From assembly GCA_011037195.1 (NCBI GenBank), contig JAAEAF010000638.1:200619-264618 (forward strand): 64,000 nt of DNA. The letters run 5' to 3'. This DNA is from Triatoma infestans (taxonomy: Eukaryota > Arthropoda > Insecta > Hemiptera > Reduviidae). Positions 10,678 to 22,304 of this stretch are shown here, piece by piece (the stretch's first letter is position 1; the number at the start of each line of letters is the position of its first letter). The translations under genes were made by a program, and so were the position numbers. The notes under the pieces were generated by a model, which was not told the origin of the DNA, made no database searches, and saw nothing but the letters and a program-made list of their open reading frames with translations.

Positions 10678-10990
10678 GCTTAGAAGACCTGTTGGTGGCT
10701 ATAATGGAGTTGTTGAGGAGAGAAATTAGGTTTGATTGAATGAATGAGATATGAAGACACTGTTATAATGTAGCTATAACTTTACACTAACTGCACTGGA
10801 CTTTATAATGATTTTGATAGAATAAAAGGTGGGAGTAGAGATATGACACGATGCGATGTATGGTTGAATCTGATAGATATCCTCTAGATAGATTCTCACT
10901 GGCTTATATACACAGGTTCTCCCACTCTAGCCTGCCTAAGTCAGAGAGTAGTCTCTGTTAACCAGAGAGAGCCTCTCTTCTCACTGCTGG
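10678..10990. mobile_element. Foldback family D, partial copy
   Basis: The centre (AGAGATATGACACGATGCGA, then CACTGGCTTATATACA) is shared with 18555-18635. The left part (GAGTTGTTGAGGAGAGAAAT, ACTGTTATAATGTAGCTATA) is the reverse complement of 18725-18830. The right part (CACTCTAGCCTGCCTAAG, CCAGAGAGAG) matches the right arm at 18638-18711. No coding capacity. The two copies together suggest a symmetrical parent element. Confidence 0.65.
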
Positions 10991-11518
10991 ATGCCATTAC
11001 AGTGGCACTCAAATTGTTGAAAACAATACAATAGTTATACCATTTCTTAGCAATATCTATTATTAGAATTTTCTAAGTAAAAAAAAAAGCAATATGATAA
11101 ACATTTTCGGAATAGAGAACTTAAAAACTATTAGATAAAATAGTTTCAACAGTTGTTCTAGGAATTATTTTGATAGTATGCACAAAATTTTCTTCTTTAA
11201 AACTTGCAAGAAAAATAGAAAGAAGTAGAAATTTCATCCTCTAAAAATGCTCTTATAATAGTATTGTTATACGGAAATATGAGAAAGCCGCCATTCTTCA
11301 GTTCCCAGGGAAGTGGGAAAAGGAAGTAAAGTCAAAGTAAGTGAGTAATTCTCACTTCAAACTCTCTAGGGAGTAAAAACTTCCAACTTATCCATCATCC
11401 GCATACAACTAACTTCACCATCTCACATCATTTATCAAACTGTTATTACAATATCTTTTTTATACAATATATTTTTTTCCTTAAGTATCAACTTTTTTTT
11501 TTATATTTCATTTTTTTA

Positions 11519-11577
11519 ATGTTCACGCTCCTGAAAACAAAAAATGGAATTCTTATTCTATACTGTTATACAGGATT
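11519..11577. other. Low-complexity boundary before a SINE
   Basis: The stretch from 10991 to this point is AT-rich with poly-A and poly-T runs and no recognised feature. A 63-codon open frame starting at 11519 runs into the SINE on the opposite strand and is not considered a gene. Confidence 0.35.
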
Positions 11578-12010
11578 ATTGCACTGCAACCTGAAATTGG
11601 GCCCTCCAGAGCCTTCTCAGTGTACTGCCGGCCTCCGAGCAGTGTTCTCTAGCTATAGACAACATTGCCCATCACGGACAGTGAGCTGTAGAGGCTCAGA
11701 GAAAATCTAAGGGGAATATGCTGGATTCGAATCGGGGACCTCTGCGTTGCTAGTCCAGCGCGCTACCACTGAGCTAATCGCTTCCTTCTCCCTTGCTTAC
11801 GCCAATTAACTAGCCGTGGGGACCCTAGTTTGTGTACCGTGTTTGTCCTTGTCTGAAAAGGTGTAGAGTGTATGTAGTTTAAATGTATTTAAATGTACTG
11901 TGTGCTGACGAAGTGCATGGAGTACTGAGCTGTGGTAAACCGTGAGGTCTCTACACCCCAAGTAACTGCATGCAACAGATACCCCTGGCGGGGATTTTAT
12001 ATAATGTCAG
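11578..12010 (-). mobile_element. SINE family 1, long form
   Basis: On the minus strand a ~200-bp leader (about 12000 to 11800: GGGGTATCTGTTG, TTACTTGGGG, CTCAGTACTCCATGCACTTC) precedes the tRNA-like head. The head reads TTAGCTCAGTGGTAGCGC (A box) and GATTCGAATCC (B box), and the ACTAGCAAC position aligns with the AGC anticodon loop of tRNA-Ala. The usual SINE body follows and ends near 11578. The same leader-head-body order occurs on the plus strand at 22305-22735, so the leader belongs to the repeat. Confidence 0.78.
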
Positions 12011-12533
12011 TTTTCCAATTTAATATGTTTGATTTAGATAACTGAAATAAATCCTTGCAGACACCTTCACAGGAAGTGCAATGAAACACATTGCGAGCCC
12101 CATGTTTCTGATACATATATAACAAGGGTTCGCTACGAACTTAGGGATTCCCTACTTACACTGCTGGATTTCTCCACGGCAACCAAATCCTGTCTACATG
12201 CACCAAAAACAAGAACGTAATTGTTGAATAACGCCGAAACTTTAGTACTCCAAAACACCTAAGAAGGAGTTACAAGAAAAGATGCCACAAATCAAAAATG
12301 GTAACACCCAGGGAGGGATGTGGACCAATCAGATCTCCAGGATCTGGAAGTCCCTGCTATGTCCCCCAACCTAGTAAAGAAACAATATTTACAGTGAATC
12401 CTCCCTACATTCACATAATGCACATGGACCTATAGAGTTAGTGATATGTGCAACTATTTGAGTTTAGCGTGCCAATAGGCAAACGCTACCACACCCTACG
12501 GTACACTTTACAGGCGTAAACAGTCTATGTTGG
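12011..12533. other. No recognisable gene
   Basis: Mixed-composition sequence with no open frame of note, no conserved motif and no repeat shared within the window. Confidence 0.4.
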
Positions 12534-12715
12534 ATCAGAGGCATTTTCCGTGGTAGCCTGCTTCATTTTGTGGTCATCGACGGTTTTTTCGGGCGTTCGC
12601 CATCTTCAGTCGTTTTTCAGACAGTGTGACAACACAGATTCGCACAGAGTAACTTAGTTTCACACTCTGAAAGTCTCTGATGCTTTCCAGCTCTGCGGAA
12701 CCAACCACCACAACA
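12534..12715. mobile_element. Foldback family B, shortened copy
   Basis: The left end CAGAGGCATTTTCCGTGG leads into TCATTTTGTGGTCATCGAC and GGGCGTTCGCC. The right end reads TCTCTGATGCTTTCCAGCTC and GGAACCAACCACCACAA. The pair AGTCTATGTTGG flanks it exactly on both sides (12522-12533 and 12716-12727), marking target duplication. Most of the second palindromic arm is deleted. No coding capacity. Confidence 0.85.
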
Positions 12716-14439
12716 AGTCTATGTTGGGTTTGAACCATGAAAAAACGATGTAATGTGTGGGTGTTGAATCTGGAGTGGAGGAGAAAAGAATGCTGTGCAA
12801 TTCAGAAATTACATCTTTGAGTGGGTGGGTGATTTTATTTATCTAGCCACATTAATCATGAAACTGGAGCGGCTGCATGATGGTCCTGAGAGGTACCATA
12901 TAGGCTATTGAAAGTAAACGCATATGGTACATGTACAGTCGTGAGGAGGAATGATTCATGACTGAGATCGCGAAGGAATGATGGAATGTCAAAGGATGCA
13001 AGAACCTTCCTTGGGTCTGAGGCGCTGGACAACTGGGCACTGGATGAGGGACAACTGGCGGTGTTTCATTGTGGAAACCAGGACTCATACAAGTGAGCTG
13101 TAGCGCCAATTATAGTACACATTGTATGTACACGCAAACTGACATCCAAAGGAGTGAGTTTACGAAAGTCTGTTTAGGTCTTAGTGAATGATGCTTTATA
13201 GCCTCTCCCACCAAACAACTATCAGAGACGCTTCTATTGGCTCACTGCCAATTTATCGGAAGTGTTTTCTACTACGAGAGATCACTGTTGGAAGGACACT
13301 GTTGGAAGAACACTGTTGGAAGGCCTGCCATAGATTCGAGTGTTTTAAACAAATAAATAAAAGAATCTTCACACAACAGAATTCACACGACTTTCTCTTG
13401 TTATTGTTACAGTTCTAATTGACAAAATTTTTTTCAATTATGATATTTTAGATAAACTTTTTGTGTGAATGTAAAAATCTGTGAAGAAAAGATTGTGTAA
13501 GTAGGTATATCTACGTATATCTGACAATATGTCAACATCTCTTCAAATATCGAACCATTTAGGATCGTAGAGGCTGGAGTATAAAGTATTTAATGAGGCA
13601 CCAACTTTGTAATTTGTGACGTAAATTTCAGCGTCTAATTTCACAATACCTCGAACAACATAAGTTAGAGTGTACTAGTTGTAGGGAACGAAGTTAAAAG
13701 AGAGAGAGAGAGAGAAAACTATAAACTATTAAGAAGTAAATTGAAGAATGAAAAAATATAGTAAATCTAGCAGCAGGAAACGAAGGAAGTAGAGTTACAA
13801 GGAAGGAAGGAAGGAAGGTATTAGGGGACGGCATTACAGTAATTGGATTGGGGATTCCAATTCCTACATCTTCTTATTTCTTTCATCATTTCCTTCAACA
13901 TCCAGAAATGAAACATTTAATTGCATTATCGATTTTCTGTTGAAATACATTTTATAATCATCTCTATACATATATCCAACAATTACAACAACAATGAATC
14001 AAATGTATGGATTCACCAAATCACCTATGAAAGCGCTGAATTCTTTGTTGTGAAATTGAGGAAATTTCACCAAAACAGACAACGCAAATAATCAGAAGTA
14101 GAAGCGTAATACATAATGACAAAAAAAAAAAATCATGTGATCACTTCTCTTATGTTGTTAATGTAATTAATATTAATGTAATTAATTCTCTTGAGTTGAT
14201 GTAATTAATATAATAAAATGAAGAAATTGTTTTTAAACTTGGAAAAACTTGGAAATTTTTAACCAATTGTCGTAGCATAAGTAAAGAAGTGGTGGGGGTA
14301 AAGAAGTGGTGGGGGTACATGTTGATTAGTATCAATTAGAACATTACATAAATTCAAATAACATTTAAAATGTAATGGCATAGGTTCCATAAATCAAGTT
14401 TTTTTTTTTCGCATGGACCACGTAAGAACTAACTTCAGA
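12716..14439. other. Noncoding stretch with small tandem repeats
   Basis: No recognisable gene. It includes a 14-bp unit repeated three times at 13284-13323 (ACTGTTGGAAGGAC and variants), an AG run near 13701-13715, a GGAA run at about 13801-13818, and an exact tandem pair of a 17-bp unit at 14281-14314 (GTAAAGAAGTGGTGGGG). An 85-codon minus-strand frame at 12852-13109 shows no known motif. Confidence 0.5.
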
Positions 14440-14657
14440 CTCGCACAGCTCCATTCCGGGCGTCACGGAAAAATGGCTGCCTATTTAAATCGAGTAGACA
14501 TTTTTTTCCAAACCCTGCTTGTTCCTGTGATCATTATCTTTCCTCAGGCAGTAAGACCATTTATTGTATGAATGCACAAGCATCTCCTTCCTGCCAGCAT
14601 GTAGTTACTCCTTGCGCTGGCAATATCTACAATATCCACTTTATCAGAGACTCAATT
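14440..14657 (+). pseudogene. Non-LTR retrotransposon C-terminal remnant, plus-strand copy
   Basis: In shifting frames it reads GKMAAYLNRVDIF, resembling the block before a C-terminal zinc knuckle, and PACSCDHYL, resembling the start of the knuckle. It shares over 100 bp with the inverse copy at 14975-15105, including TTTATTGTATGAATGCACAA and GCATCTCCTTCCT. The clade is unclear (R1/Jockey-like wording). Heavily degenerate. Confidence 0.4.
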
Positions 14658-14959
14658 CTTTTCTGAATTTGTAAAATTCATAGTCCAAATCTTCAAATTT
14701 CTAAACAATTAGATTTTATATTCGTTTATGTAATTTAGATAAATTATGAAAAAAAAAATAAATAAAATAATCAGAGTAAAAAAAACAAAAAAACTTGGTA
14801 ATTACAAAAAACTAATAAAATCTGCTTTACTAATTTTCTCAAATGATTATTTACCAATTTCTCTCTAACCCAACCGGTTGCAAAAACTAATTATTACTGA
14901 AACTTTTTTAATATAATTAATATTTTGAATTTCTTCCATTTTTACATTTTCCTCATAAT

Positions 14960-15211
14960 CTAGAACTTTCGTATTGTGGGCTCTGATAAAGTAGATTTTG
15001 TAGAAGGCCCTGAGTGACTAGATGCTCGGAGGAAGGAGATGCTTGTGCATTCATACAATAAATGACCTACTGTCTGAGGAAAGATATGATCCCAGAAACT
15101 AGCAGCAAATAAAAGAATCAGAGTAAAAAAAATTATTAAAAAAATATTCTTATATTCACTAAATGATAAAACCTGTAAATTAGGACAGTTTTTACAACTT
15201 TTAGTCAACAA
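14960..15211 (-). pseudogene. Non-LTR retrotransposon C-terminal remnant, inverse copy
   Basis: The minus-strand frame contains PQTVGHLLYECTSISFLRAS, like the xTVxHLLxEC half of a C-terminal CCHC knuckle in non-LTR ORF2 proteins. The upstream part of the frame is AT-rich and not recognisable. It lies in inverted orientation to 14440-14657 with about 320 bp between them. Confidence 0.45.
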
Positions 15212-16867
15212 TTCTAACTTATTGCTTCACTGTAACGTTTCTGCATCTGTCACTTCCTTTCACGAAGACTAACGCATTCAATATATTTATCAGATACAGG
15301 AAGTACTCAGATAAGTGAAGCATGATGTTATTTAAAAAAACCCAACCATTCGCTTAAAACATTGTTTCGTATTCAGGAAATCACAAAATATGTATTTCCG
15401 GCACGATCAAAATATCTTACACCTCTTATTAGAAAGTGAAAATAGAAACTCTGATTTCAACAAATTTTCATAATTAAATATTTAAAAAAAAAAAAAAAAA
15501 GAAGAAATCTTGCGCTTGAAAACAAGCGCTAGAGCTAAAAATAAAACTTGAAATGGATGATAAGTAAAGGAAGATAACGTCTCTGTAGAAAATAGAATCA
15601 TATTATTGATCTGAATCAGCAAGCTCTCATTTCCGGCGCTAAATAACTCAGAATTTTCTTAGAATGCTGCATTATTAACGGGTTTAACGTGCATCATGTT
15701 TTACCTCCCTCGGTTAATGACATTTCTCTTGATTCATTCTTCTTCTATTTTTCTCACACAAGGAAATGCTAAAAATAGAATAATCTATTAATTTGTTCTT
15801 AAGAAGTAATAGAACAATGGTTTTTCTTTTATTTTAAATAGTAAGTTATCATAAACTATGCTCGAAAACAATGTGTGGATCTTCATAAGGTAGGATCTTA
15901 AAAAAAAAATATTTGATTTTCAGAGAGAATGCGAAGTATGTAATAAATACAATAATAAGTAAGTCAGACGAGAACATTCGGCAGGTACACTACTTCTATT
16001 GGAACATTTTTATTCACAGTCCTGCATTCATGAAACCTTCCAGGATGTAATCAGTCTACCTTGTAAATCTGCAACATCATAGCCTAGTAACATTCTATAA
16101 TACATCAAGCAATTGAGGCACTCATAAATCAATAGGACATTTCTCTAAAAAGGCTACAATGGTGTTTGCCTTTGCCGATCTCCTTGTCGAAGAAAAATAA
16201 AGTGGGCAGGCGGTCAAAATTCACTGTTGACGCCGGCCGTTGTATAATAAATGTACTTACTATGTACTATGTAATGTTATATACAATGCACTATATACTA
16301 TACACTTACTATGTAATATATCTATATATATAATATATAATATACTATATATATATATATATATAGATTATATGTGTGTGTGGGTGCTTTTTTTACCTGA
16401 CATATACTTCGAGAAGAAAGCCTAAATCAATTTTTTTTTTTTTTTTTCTTTTAAACAAAAGTATATAATACCTAAAAATTTACATTGTAATCTGTCGTTA
16501 GGAAATTTCAAATAAGTATATATAAAACATGATTCCAGCTGTTGAAATGGGGAACAAGTAAACTGATACTGGAAATAAAAAGCAAGAGAAAAACCATATA
16601 ATACATAAGCGGTACAAGGAACACGATGACACTACATAAGATAAGAAGATAGTAGAGAACACAGTACGGCAAGATCAAAGCAACTCTACTCAACATGAAA
16701 TAGAGAACACAAAAGATAATATAACAAAATTCCTCAGTTAAAAAAAAAGAAAGGTTGTTCGATATTTATTAATTTATGTTATAAATTATATTAAAGATTA
16801 TATATATATATATATAAAATAGAACATGTTATTTTTTAATATATTTTGATTTTTAAAAATTGTACAA
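15212..16867. other. AT-rich spacer with TA microsatellite
   Basis: No gene is visible. A TA-rich microsatellite occupies about 16318-16375 and forces a short plus-strand open frame. Another TA run is at 16800-16816. Poly-A and poly-T runs are frequent. Confidence 0.5.
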
Positions 16868-17050
16868 GGAAGCAGATGTTGGTATAGTGGTAATGGGTAT
16901 GGACTTGTAACTAGGAGTTCCATAGTTAGAGTCCCGGCGTATATGTGCAAAATTTTTATATTCGTTTAAAAAATGTTAATGAGCTTCTGCCCCCTCGAAC
17001 ATGACATCTAATTTAGTAGTTGGACGTTAAGCCCGCCTGAAAAAAAAAAA
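16868..17050 (+). mobile_element. tRNA-derived SINE, family 3
   Basis: The tRNA-like head has TTGGTATAGTGGTAATGGG (A box) and AGTTAGAGTCC (a B box with one deviation). The body includes AAAATTTTTATATTCG, GAGCTTCTGCCCCC and AGTTGGACGTTAAGCCCGCC before a poly-A tail. The same element occurs inverted at 55138-55325. Confidence 0.75.
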
Positions 17051-17281
17051 GGCATTTCTTTACTTTAAAAACAAGTTTTTTACTTATTGTACCATTTCAT
17101 GCAGCTGTAAATATTCAATGAAAAAGTCAGAAAAGGAAAAAAAGATTGTAAAAAATTTGTTAATAACAAATTTAACTATGGTAAAGGTGCTGGTGGATAT
17201 GCAAAGCTCTTCTTCTCAATGTTGAACATAATTTTTATTATTTTTTTTTTTTAAATGGTATTCATCAAATCGTCAGGCCTT

Positions 17282-17493
17282 AAAATTGCAATGAGATGTT
17301 TGTACGGCAATGGCCAGAGGAGTTTTTAAAGAAAAAAAATTTCTTTGTTGCTCTACGTTTCGGGTACCATTGGTACCCTAAAGAGCTCCTGAAGAAGAGC
17401 ACCAATGGTATCCGAAACGTAGAGCAACAAAGAAATTTTTTTTCTTTAAAAACTTCTCTGGCCATTGCCGTACAAACATCTCATTGTAATTTT
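17282..17493. mobile_element. Short near-perfect foldback element
   Basis: Two arms of about 90 bp are almost perfect inverted copies; I count three mismatches. Left arm from 17282 includes GATGTTTGTACGGCAATGGC, TTTGTTGCTCTACGTTTCGG and TACCATTGGT. The right arm, ending near 17493, is its inverse. The spacer is about 30 bp (CCTAAAGAGCTCCTGAAGA...). Open frames on both strands are consequences of the palindrome. No target duplication could be fixed. Confidence 0.85.
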
Positions 17494-18485
17494 TACTTTT
17501 GTTAATATACGTAAGTTCTTTTCATTATTATGTTAATAATAATTTTATGTATTATGTTAATATCTGTACCTTTCTGGGATTTATTAATAAACTTGTGTAG
17601 AAAGAAAAATTCATTAGAGAAAAAAATATATATTTTTATAAAACTGACGGCATATTTCATCCTTGTGACTTAAGTATGCAACTATTTTGCATTTGGTGTA
17701 CATATCTGTTATTATTGTATGCAAGAAGGTTTTTGCTTCAATGTAGCAAACAAATTTATTGGATTATTTTACTGGATTATGTTATAATTTATTGTTTTTT
17801 GATAGAGTTTTTATAAACTATTTCCTATATATGAAAAAAAAAATCATCAGTAGCCTTGAATTTATTTATGAATAAACTAATAAATAATAAGGTAATAACG
17901 AATAAAGTGCCTAAATCAATTGGAAGGCGAGCTAAGATACTATAGGATCAGATGTTGCAGAAATCATAATTAATGAAAAAGCGCCAAAAAAGCGGAATTA
18001 GGGGGCGATGTTAAATCTGTGAAAGATCCCTTAATAAAACAAGGGAATAGTCAGGTATTAAGGAAATACACCACAACAAGCACTGGAGACTCGGTGTTTC
18101 CGAGTGCAGCCACATCAGTGTTACGCTCCTAAACACCTCCAACCTAACACCTCTGTCACGCCACTTATACGAATGTGCTAAAACTTACAAATACCAAGCT
18201 TCCTCCTCTTGAGCTGTGTCTAGGCGCACTAACAGGAAGAAAAAAAAAATCCTATTTAAGCTCAACAAGTTCAGGGCTTCTATTAGCCTAAAAGCAACTT
18301 TTTAAAGTGGTGCACATTCAACTTTCAAGAATTCTAAAATCAACAATGAAGAGTTAATAAAAAGACCAATATTCAAGAAGTTAGGAAACTGTCAGTAAGC
18401 GGTATTCAAGTGCCTACTTAAAATTATCCATGAGATAGAAAACAACTCTCAAAGAGTTGCAATAAGTTACATCTATAACGGCAAC
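17494..18485. other. No recognisable gene; possible retroelement edge
   Basis: The left part is AT-rich. From about 17990 (GGGGGCGATGTTAAATC) the composition becomes C-richer and resembles LTR-type sequence, but I could not fix LTR borders or a primer-binding site. Confidence 0.3.
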
Positions 18486-18835
18486 AGAGAGAGCACAAGC
18501 CCGACCGAGAGAAAACAGACTCTCTCTGGTTCTCTCTCACTTAAGCAGGTTAGAGTAGAGATATGACACGATGCGATGTATAGTTGAATTTGATAGATAG
18601 ATGTCTAGCTCTCTCACTGGCTTATATACAGGTTCCCCACTCTAGCCTGCTTAAGCGAGAGAGTACCAGAGAGAGTCTGTTTTCTCTCGGTCGGCTTGTG
18701 CTCTCTCTCTTACCCTTTATTCTACATTACAAGTCCAGTGCAGTTTGTGTAAACTTATAGCTACATTATAACAGTGTCTTCATATCTCGTCTAATTAATC
18801 AAACCCAATTTCTCTCCTCAACAACTCCATTATAC
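18486..18835. mobile_element. Foldback family D, copy with both inner arms
   Basis: Left arm 18486-18557 (GAGAGAGCACAAGCCCGACC, CTTAAGCAGGTTAGAG) faces right arm 18638-18711 (CTCTAGCCTGCTTAAG, GGTCGGCTTGTGCTCTCTC). The centre AGAGATATGACACGATGCGA is shared with 10678-10990. An outer segment (18725-18835) is the inverse of 10690-10815. Noncoding. Confidence 0.75.
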
Positions 18836-20238
18836 ATCCGTGTCCAACATGTAATCAAGCTCTTCGCTCAGCTGTTTGCCAGAGAATTCTCATCAAGACA
18901 GATACGACCGTTAGAAACAAGCAATAGTGCTAACCAAAACTGTAACATTCAGTGCTACGTCATCCTACTAGCCAACGCTACTGATTCACATCACCAACAT
19001 CATCGTACAAACGGAACGTCTTGGAAGCATCCCAAGATTTCTGAAGAGGAATAGATGCAAGATTCAATTATTGGCCGGCAAAATGTGGGATTACAGAAAG
19101 GCACTCACACTATCAGATTTCATTTTTTACTCCTCTAGTTTCTCAAGGGAGTCATTACTTGGCGACCAGTTTCATAGGAAGTAAACAATGAAAACAAATG
19201 TGCAAAACTGGTCCACACTTCAAGACAAAGATTATTTTGGAAAATAGTTAAATTATCAGTCTCATTAGATATACCACATTAAGACTTATAACCATTTATC
19301 TCTTTATTTATTGAATGACTGTCGTACTTATTGAAAATGAAAGATTAATTAGATAGAAAAATGATAAAAGTTGAAGTCTGCGTGCATGAATGGCATTTGT
19401 CCAAAATGGAACTTTACTCAGTATCCCCACTACTAACACTAACATCATAATATAATAAATACCACAACAATTCATTACTGAATATTATGAAACACAGATA
19501 AAAGACTGAAGTAGAAATTTCTAAATTTGTTGGGAAAACGCTAAAAATACTCGCAATAAACATAAAAATTATTAATGGACAAAACAAAAAGTTATTTTAT
19601 ATATAAAACAGTTCGGAGAGACAGCATCCTCCCCCTCCCCCCAAACTCCTACTACTTTTTATTTCTAAACTTTCATCACTACCAGTGGGAAGTTATTTTT
19701 GTTGCGTAGGTTTCCTGACAGACTACACACATAGATTTCAAACTATATAACACAAACTAACATACTACTGAATGACTGGCTGACTGACTGCCTGCCTGCC
19801 TATTGGAGCGCCACTCCTTCTGACTCATTATATTTTCACACATTGTCACACAACAACCTTGATCACTTCCATTAAATTTAAATCAACAAGTTTCCGGTTG
19901 GATGAATAAATATACATCTATTAATACGTAATATACTGATGTAGGCAATTAATGTTTAGATCAGAGGAAAGAATAATTACTTTCAACTATGCATTAATAA
20001 TTATTGCTGTATGGAAAAAAATGTTTCGATCGTAACAAATTGTCTTCGAAAATATATATTATTGAAGACTATAGGAGTGCGTAAAAATATTTTTTATCTA
20101 GTGGGGAGTTTTAGCAAAAAACTACTTATCCCAAATTTTTTTGGGGGGGAGCGCCTCCCGTAAGGCTTTCCTGTAAAACCCATCATTTCAGTACAATGTA
20201 TGATTCTGACACCAATTGTCAGCGTACAATTCCAATTT
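18836..20238. other. No recognisable gene
   Basis: The first ~250 bp is C-rich on plus, similar in flavour to 300-1080. The rest is AT-rich with short G or C runs. A TGACTGGCTGACTGACTGCC imperfect tetranucleotide repeat lies near 19773. Confidence 0.4.
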
Positions 20239-21235
20239 AAAAAATCTGGTGTGAAACACTCACACAATTTTCTCTTACTCCAGTTCTCAAAATTATAAAA
20301 AACAAATTTTATAGTTTTTGCACCAGATTTAATGAAATTTGTCGAAAACTGTAAAAACTATTCATTAAAGGCGCACTTCCGGTTTACTGATTTCCTTCAA
20401 ACTCGGAATTTTGGCCATCTATTTATTTCTAATTAATTTCATTCGGATGATAGAGTCGTATAATCAAGTATGATACCACTTTAGAGGAAGCTGTAACCCT
20501 ACCCCTCTCCTAAAAGTGCCCTTAAATGAATTTTTCCAGAGAAATGTTTTATATAAAAGTTGTAGATCTTGTATGTTTAGTTTATATGTGTAGTTTCAAG
20601 AAAATCGTCGGGGCCATTTTTGAGAAAATCGCGAAAAAGTGAAAAAATCATTTAGTAAAGTGTTAAAACAAAAGCACTTCCGGTTATCCGATTTTCCTCA
20701 AATTCGGAATTTCAACAACATATTTAATTCTAATTAACATTATTTAAATGAGCGAATTGTGTAATAAACTGAAATAGCACTTTAGAGGTTAACCTAACCC
20801 CACCCCTCCCCCAAAAGTGCCCTTAAATGAATTTTCCGAAAGAAATGTTTTAGATAAAAGTTGTAGCCCTTTGTATATGTAAATGATTTTGAAAGTTTAA
20901 AGAAAATCGTTGGAGCCATTTTTGAGAAAAACACAAAAAAGTAAAAAAACCAACTGGTGAAGTGGTACTTCCGGTTGAGGAATTTTGACAGATAACGCAC
21001 AGTCAGATCGCATGGTGATATTTAAACGGAATATCAAGTTTCAGCTTTCTACGGTTTTTCGTTTTTGAGCTATGCTGTTTACTACACACACACACACACA
21101 CACACACAGACCATTTGCTAAAAACCACTTTTTTGGACTCAGGGGACGTCAAAACGGATATTTCCGGTGAAAACTCAATATCGAAAATTTGACACGATTA
21201 CAATACTTCCTCTTACTAGGAGTAAGAGAAAGTAA
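20239..21235 (+). mobile_element. HINE-like element, full-length copy 1
   Basis: This starts with AATCTGGTGTGAAACACTCA. A 5' subterminal inverted repeat (TTTTCTCTTACTCC, about 20268-20282) is matched at the 3' end by GGAGTAAGAGAAAGT (21219-21233), next to a stem-loop CTCTTAC-TAGGA-GTAAGAG. Between them are units starting at about 20374, 20675 and 20966, each opening with a CACTTCCGG or TACTTCCGG word and repeating every 290-300 bp, then a CA microsatellite near 21086. Subterminal inverted repeats, a microsatellite and a 3' stem-loop are the known layout of Helentron-associated elements. No protein is encoded. Confidence 0.75.
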
Positions 21236-21330
21236 AAAAAAAAATGGTTAACCGGAAGTGCGAGTTTACAGAATAGGTTTTTGAGTTGTTTTTTTTTTTT
21301 GGAATATTCTTGTAATTGGTTCCGTTTGTC
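21236..21330 (-). repeat. Inverted HINE-like fragment abutting a full copy
   Basis: AACCGGAAGTGCGAGTTTAC and the following GTTTTTGAG are the reverse complement of the internal CACTTCCGGT unit start. The fragment directly follows the 3' end of the plus-strand copy, giving a tail-to-tail arrangement. Confidence 0.55.
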
Positions 21331-22304
21331 TGTAACTTGGAATGCAATGCTAAATGTATAAGTTTATAAACGAATCACTTTTATTTGATACATTTTTCCG
21401 GTAAAATTGACTGTAAGGAATTATCGGCAAACTGCGGCATTAAATTTAAAATTTTGTGTTTGTTCAATATTGTGGCAATGACTTGTGGCCTACATGTAAT
21501 CAACAGCTCTTGCTTAACGGTCATGCACGTCACTACCATAGGGACAAATGAATAATCAAAATTCAAGTTTTAAAAAAGTTCAATTTTTTTTATTTATATA
21601 ATTATTGTATTAATTGTTGTAGGAGAAAATCCTGTGATTATTATTACATATTGATGTAATGTCAATCTATTTCTTGCAAAATGGACATGATTTTTGACAT
21701 AATATACAAATCACTAAAAAAGAAAATGTAATTTATTATTATATTTAACTGTTTCATGCAATTTGTAGATAACATATTTAACAAAAAAAAAAAAAAAAAC
21801 TTATCTGTCTAGACGCCCTTTTGTCTCGTTATCATCAAACCACAGATATTTCATATTTGTAAATGGTACGTGTTTTTTCACTACAGTTTCTCATTTACTT
21901 TAACATTTAGAAAACTTTTAAACACTTTATTTTCTTATTTCATGCATAAATTACACAATCTTACATTAAATGAAAATAATAACAATTTTGAAGATTGGAG
22001 GGATCTTACCAATCAGTTATAATGATAGATAATTTCTGTGATTCAACAAAAACTAATTGTTCAAAAAATCGTTAACTAGCTGGATATAGTACATAGGTTA
22101 AAAGAGAGTTTAGGGTTCTCGAGGGGTCGCCAGAATATCGTAAGATCTCCTTCAGGCACGAAGGGTTGAAAAGAATTAAAAGAAAATTAAAAGTCTTTAG
22201 GAGATCAGCGGAGAAATAATGTTTATTGGGAATTTTTAATATTAGAAAATAAAAGAACGTAAATGATTAGCAACGTAGAGAAATTTGCGCAACAATACCA
22301 GCTC
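21331..22304. other. AT-rich spacer
   Basis: No recognisable gene. A run of A residues (21784-21799) and several 60-codon chance frames occur. Nothing recurs elsewhere in the window that I could see. Confidence 0.45.

Noticed and set aside
17990..18300. Edge of a second LTR element
   Set aside because: C-rich and LTR-like in flavour, but I could not find TG...CA ends, a duplication or a matching second LTR.
20239..21235. HINE family as an ordinary MITE with terminal inverted repeats
   Set aside because: The inverted repeat is inset by about 25-30 bases at the 5' end and no target duplication is evident at the full copies. Helentron-type structure fits better, though not proven.
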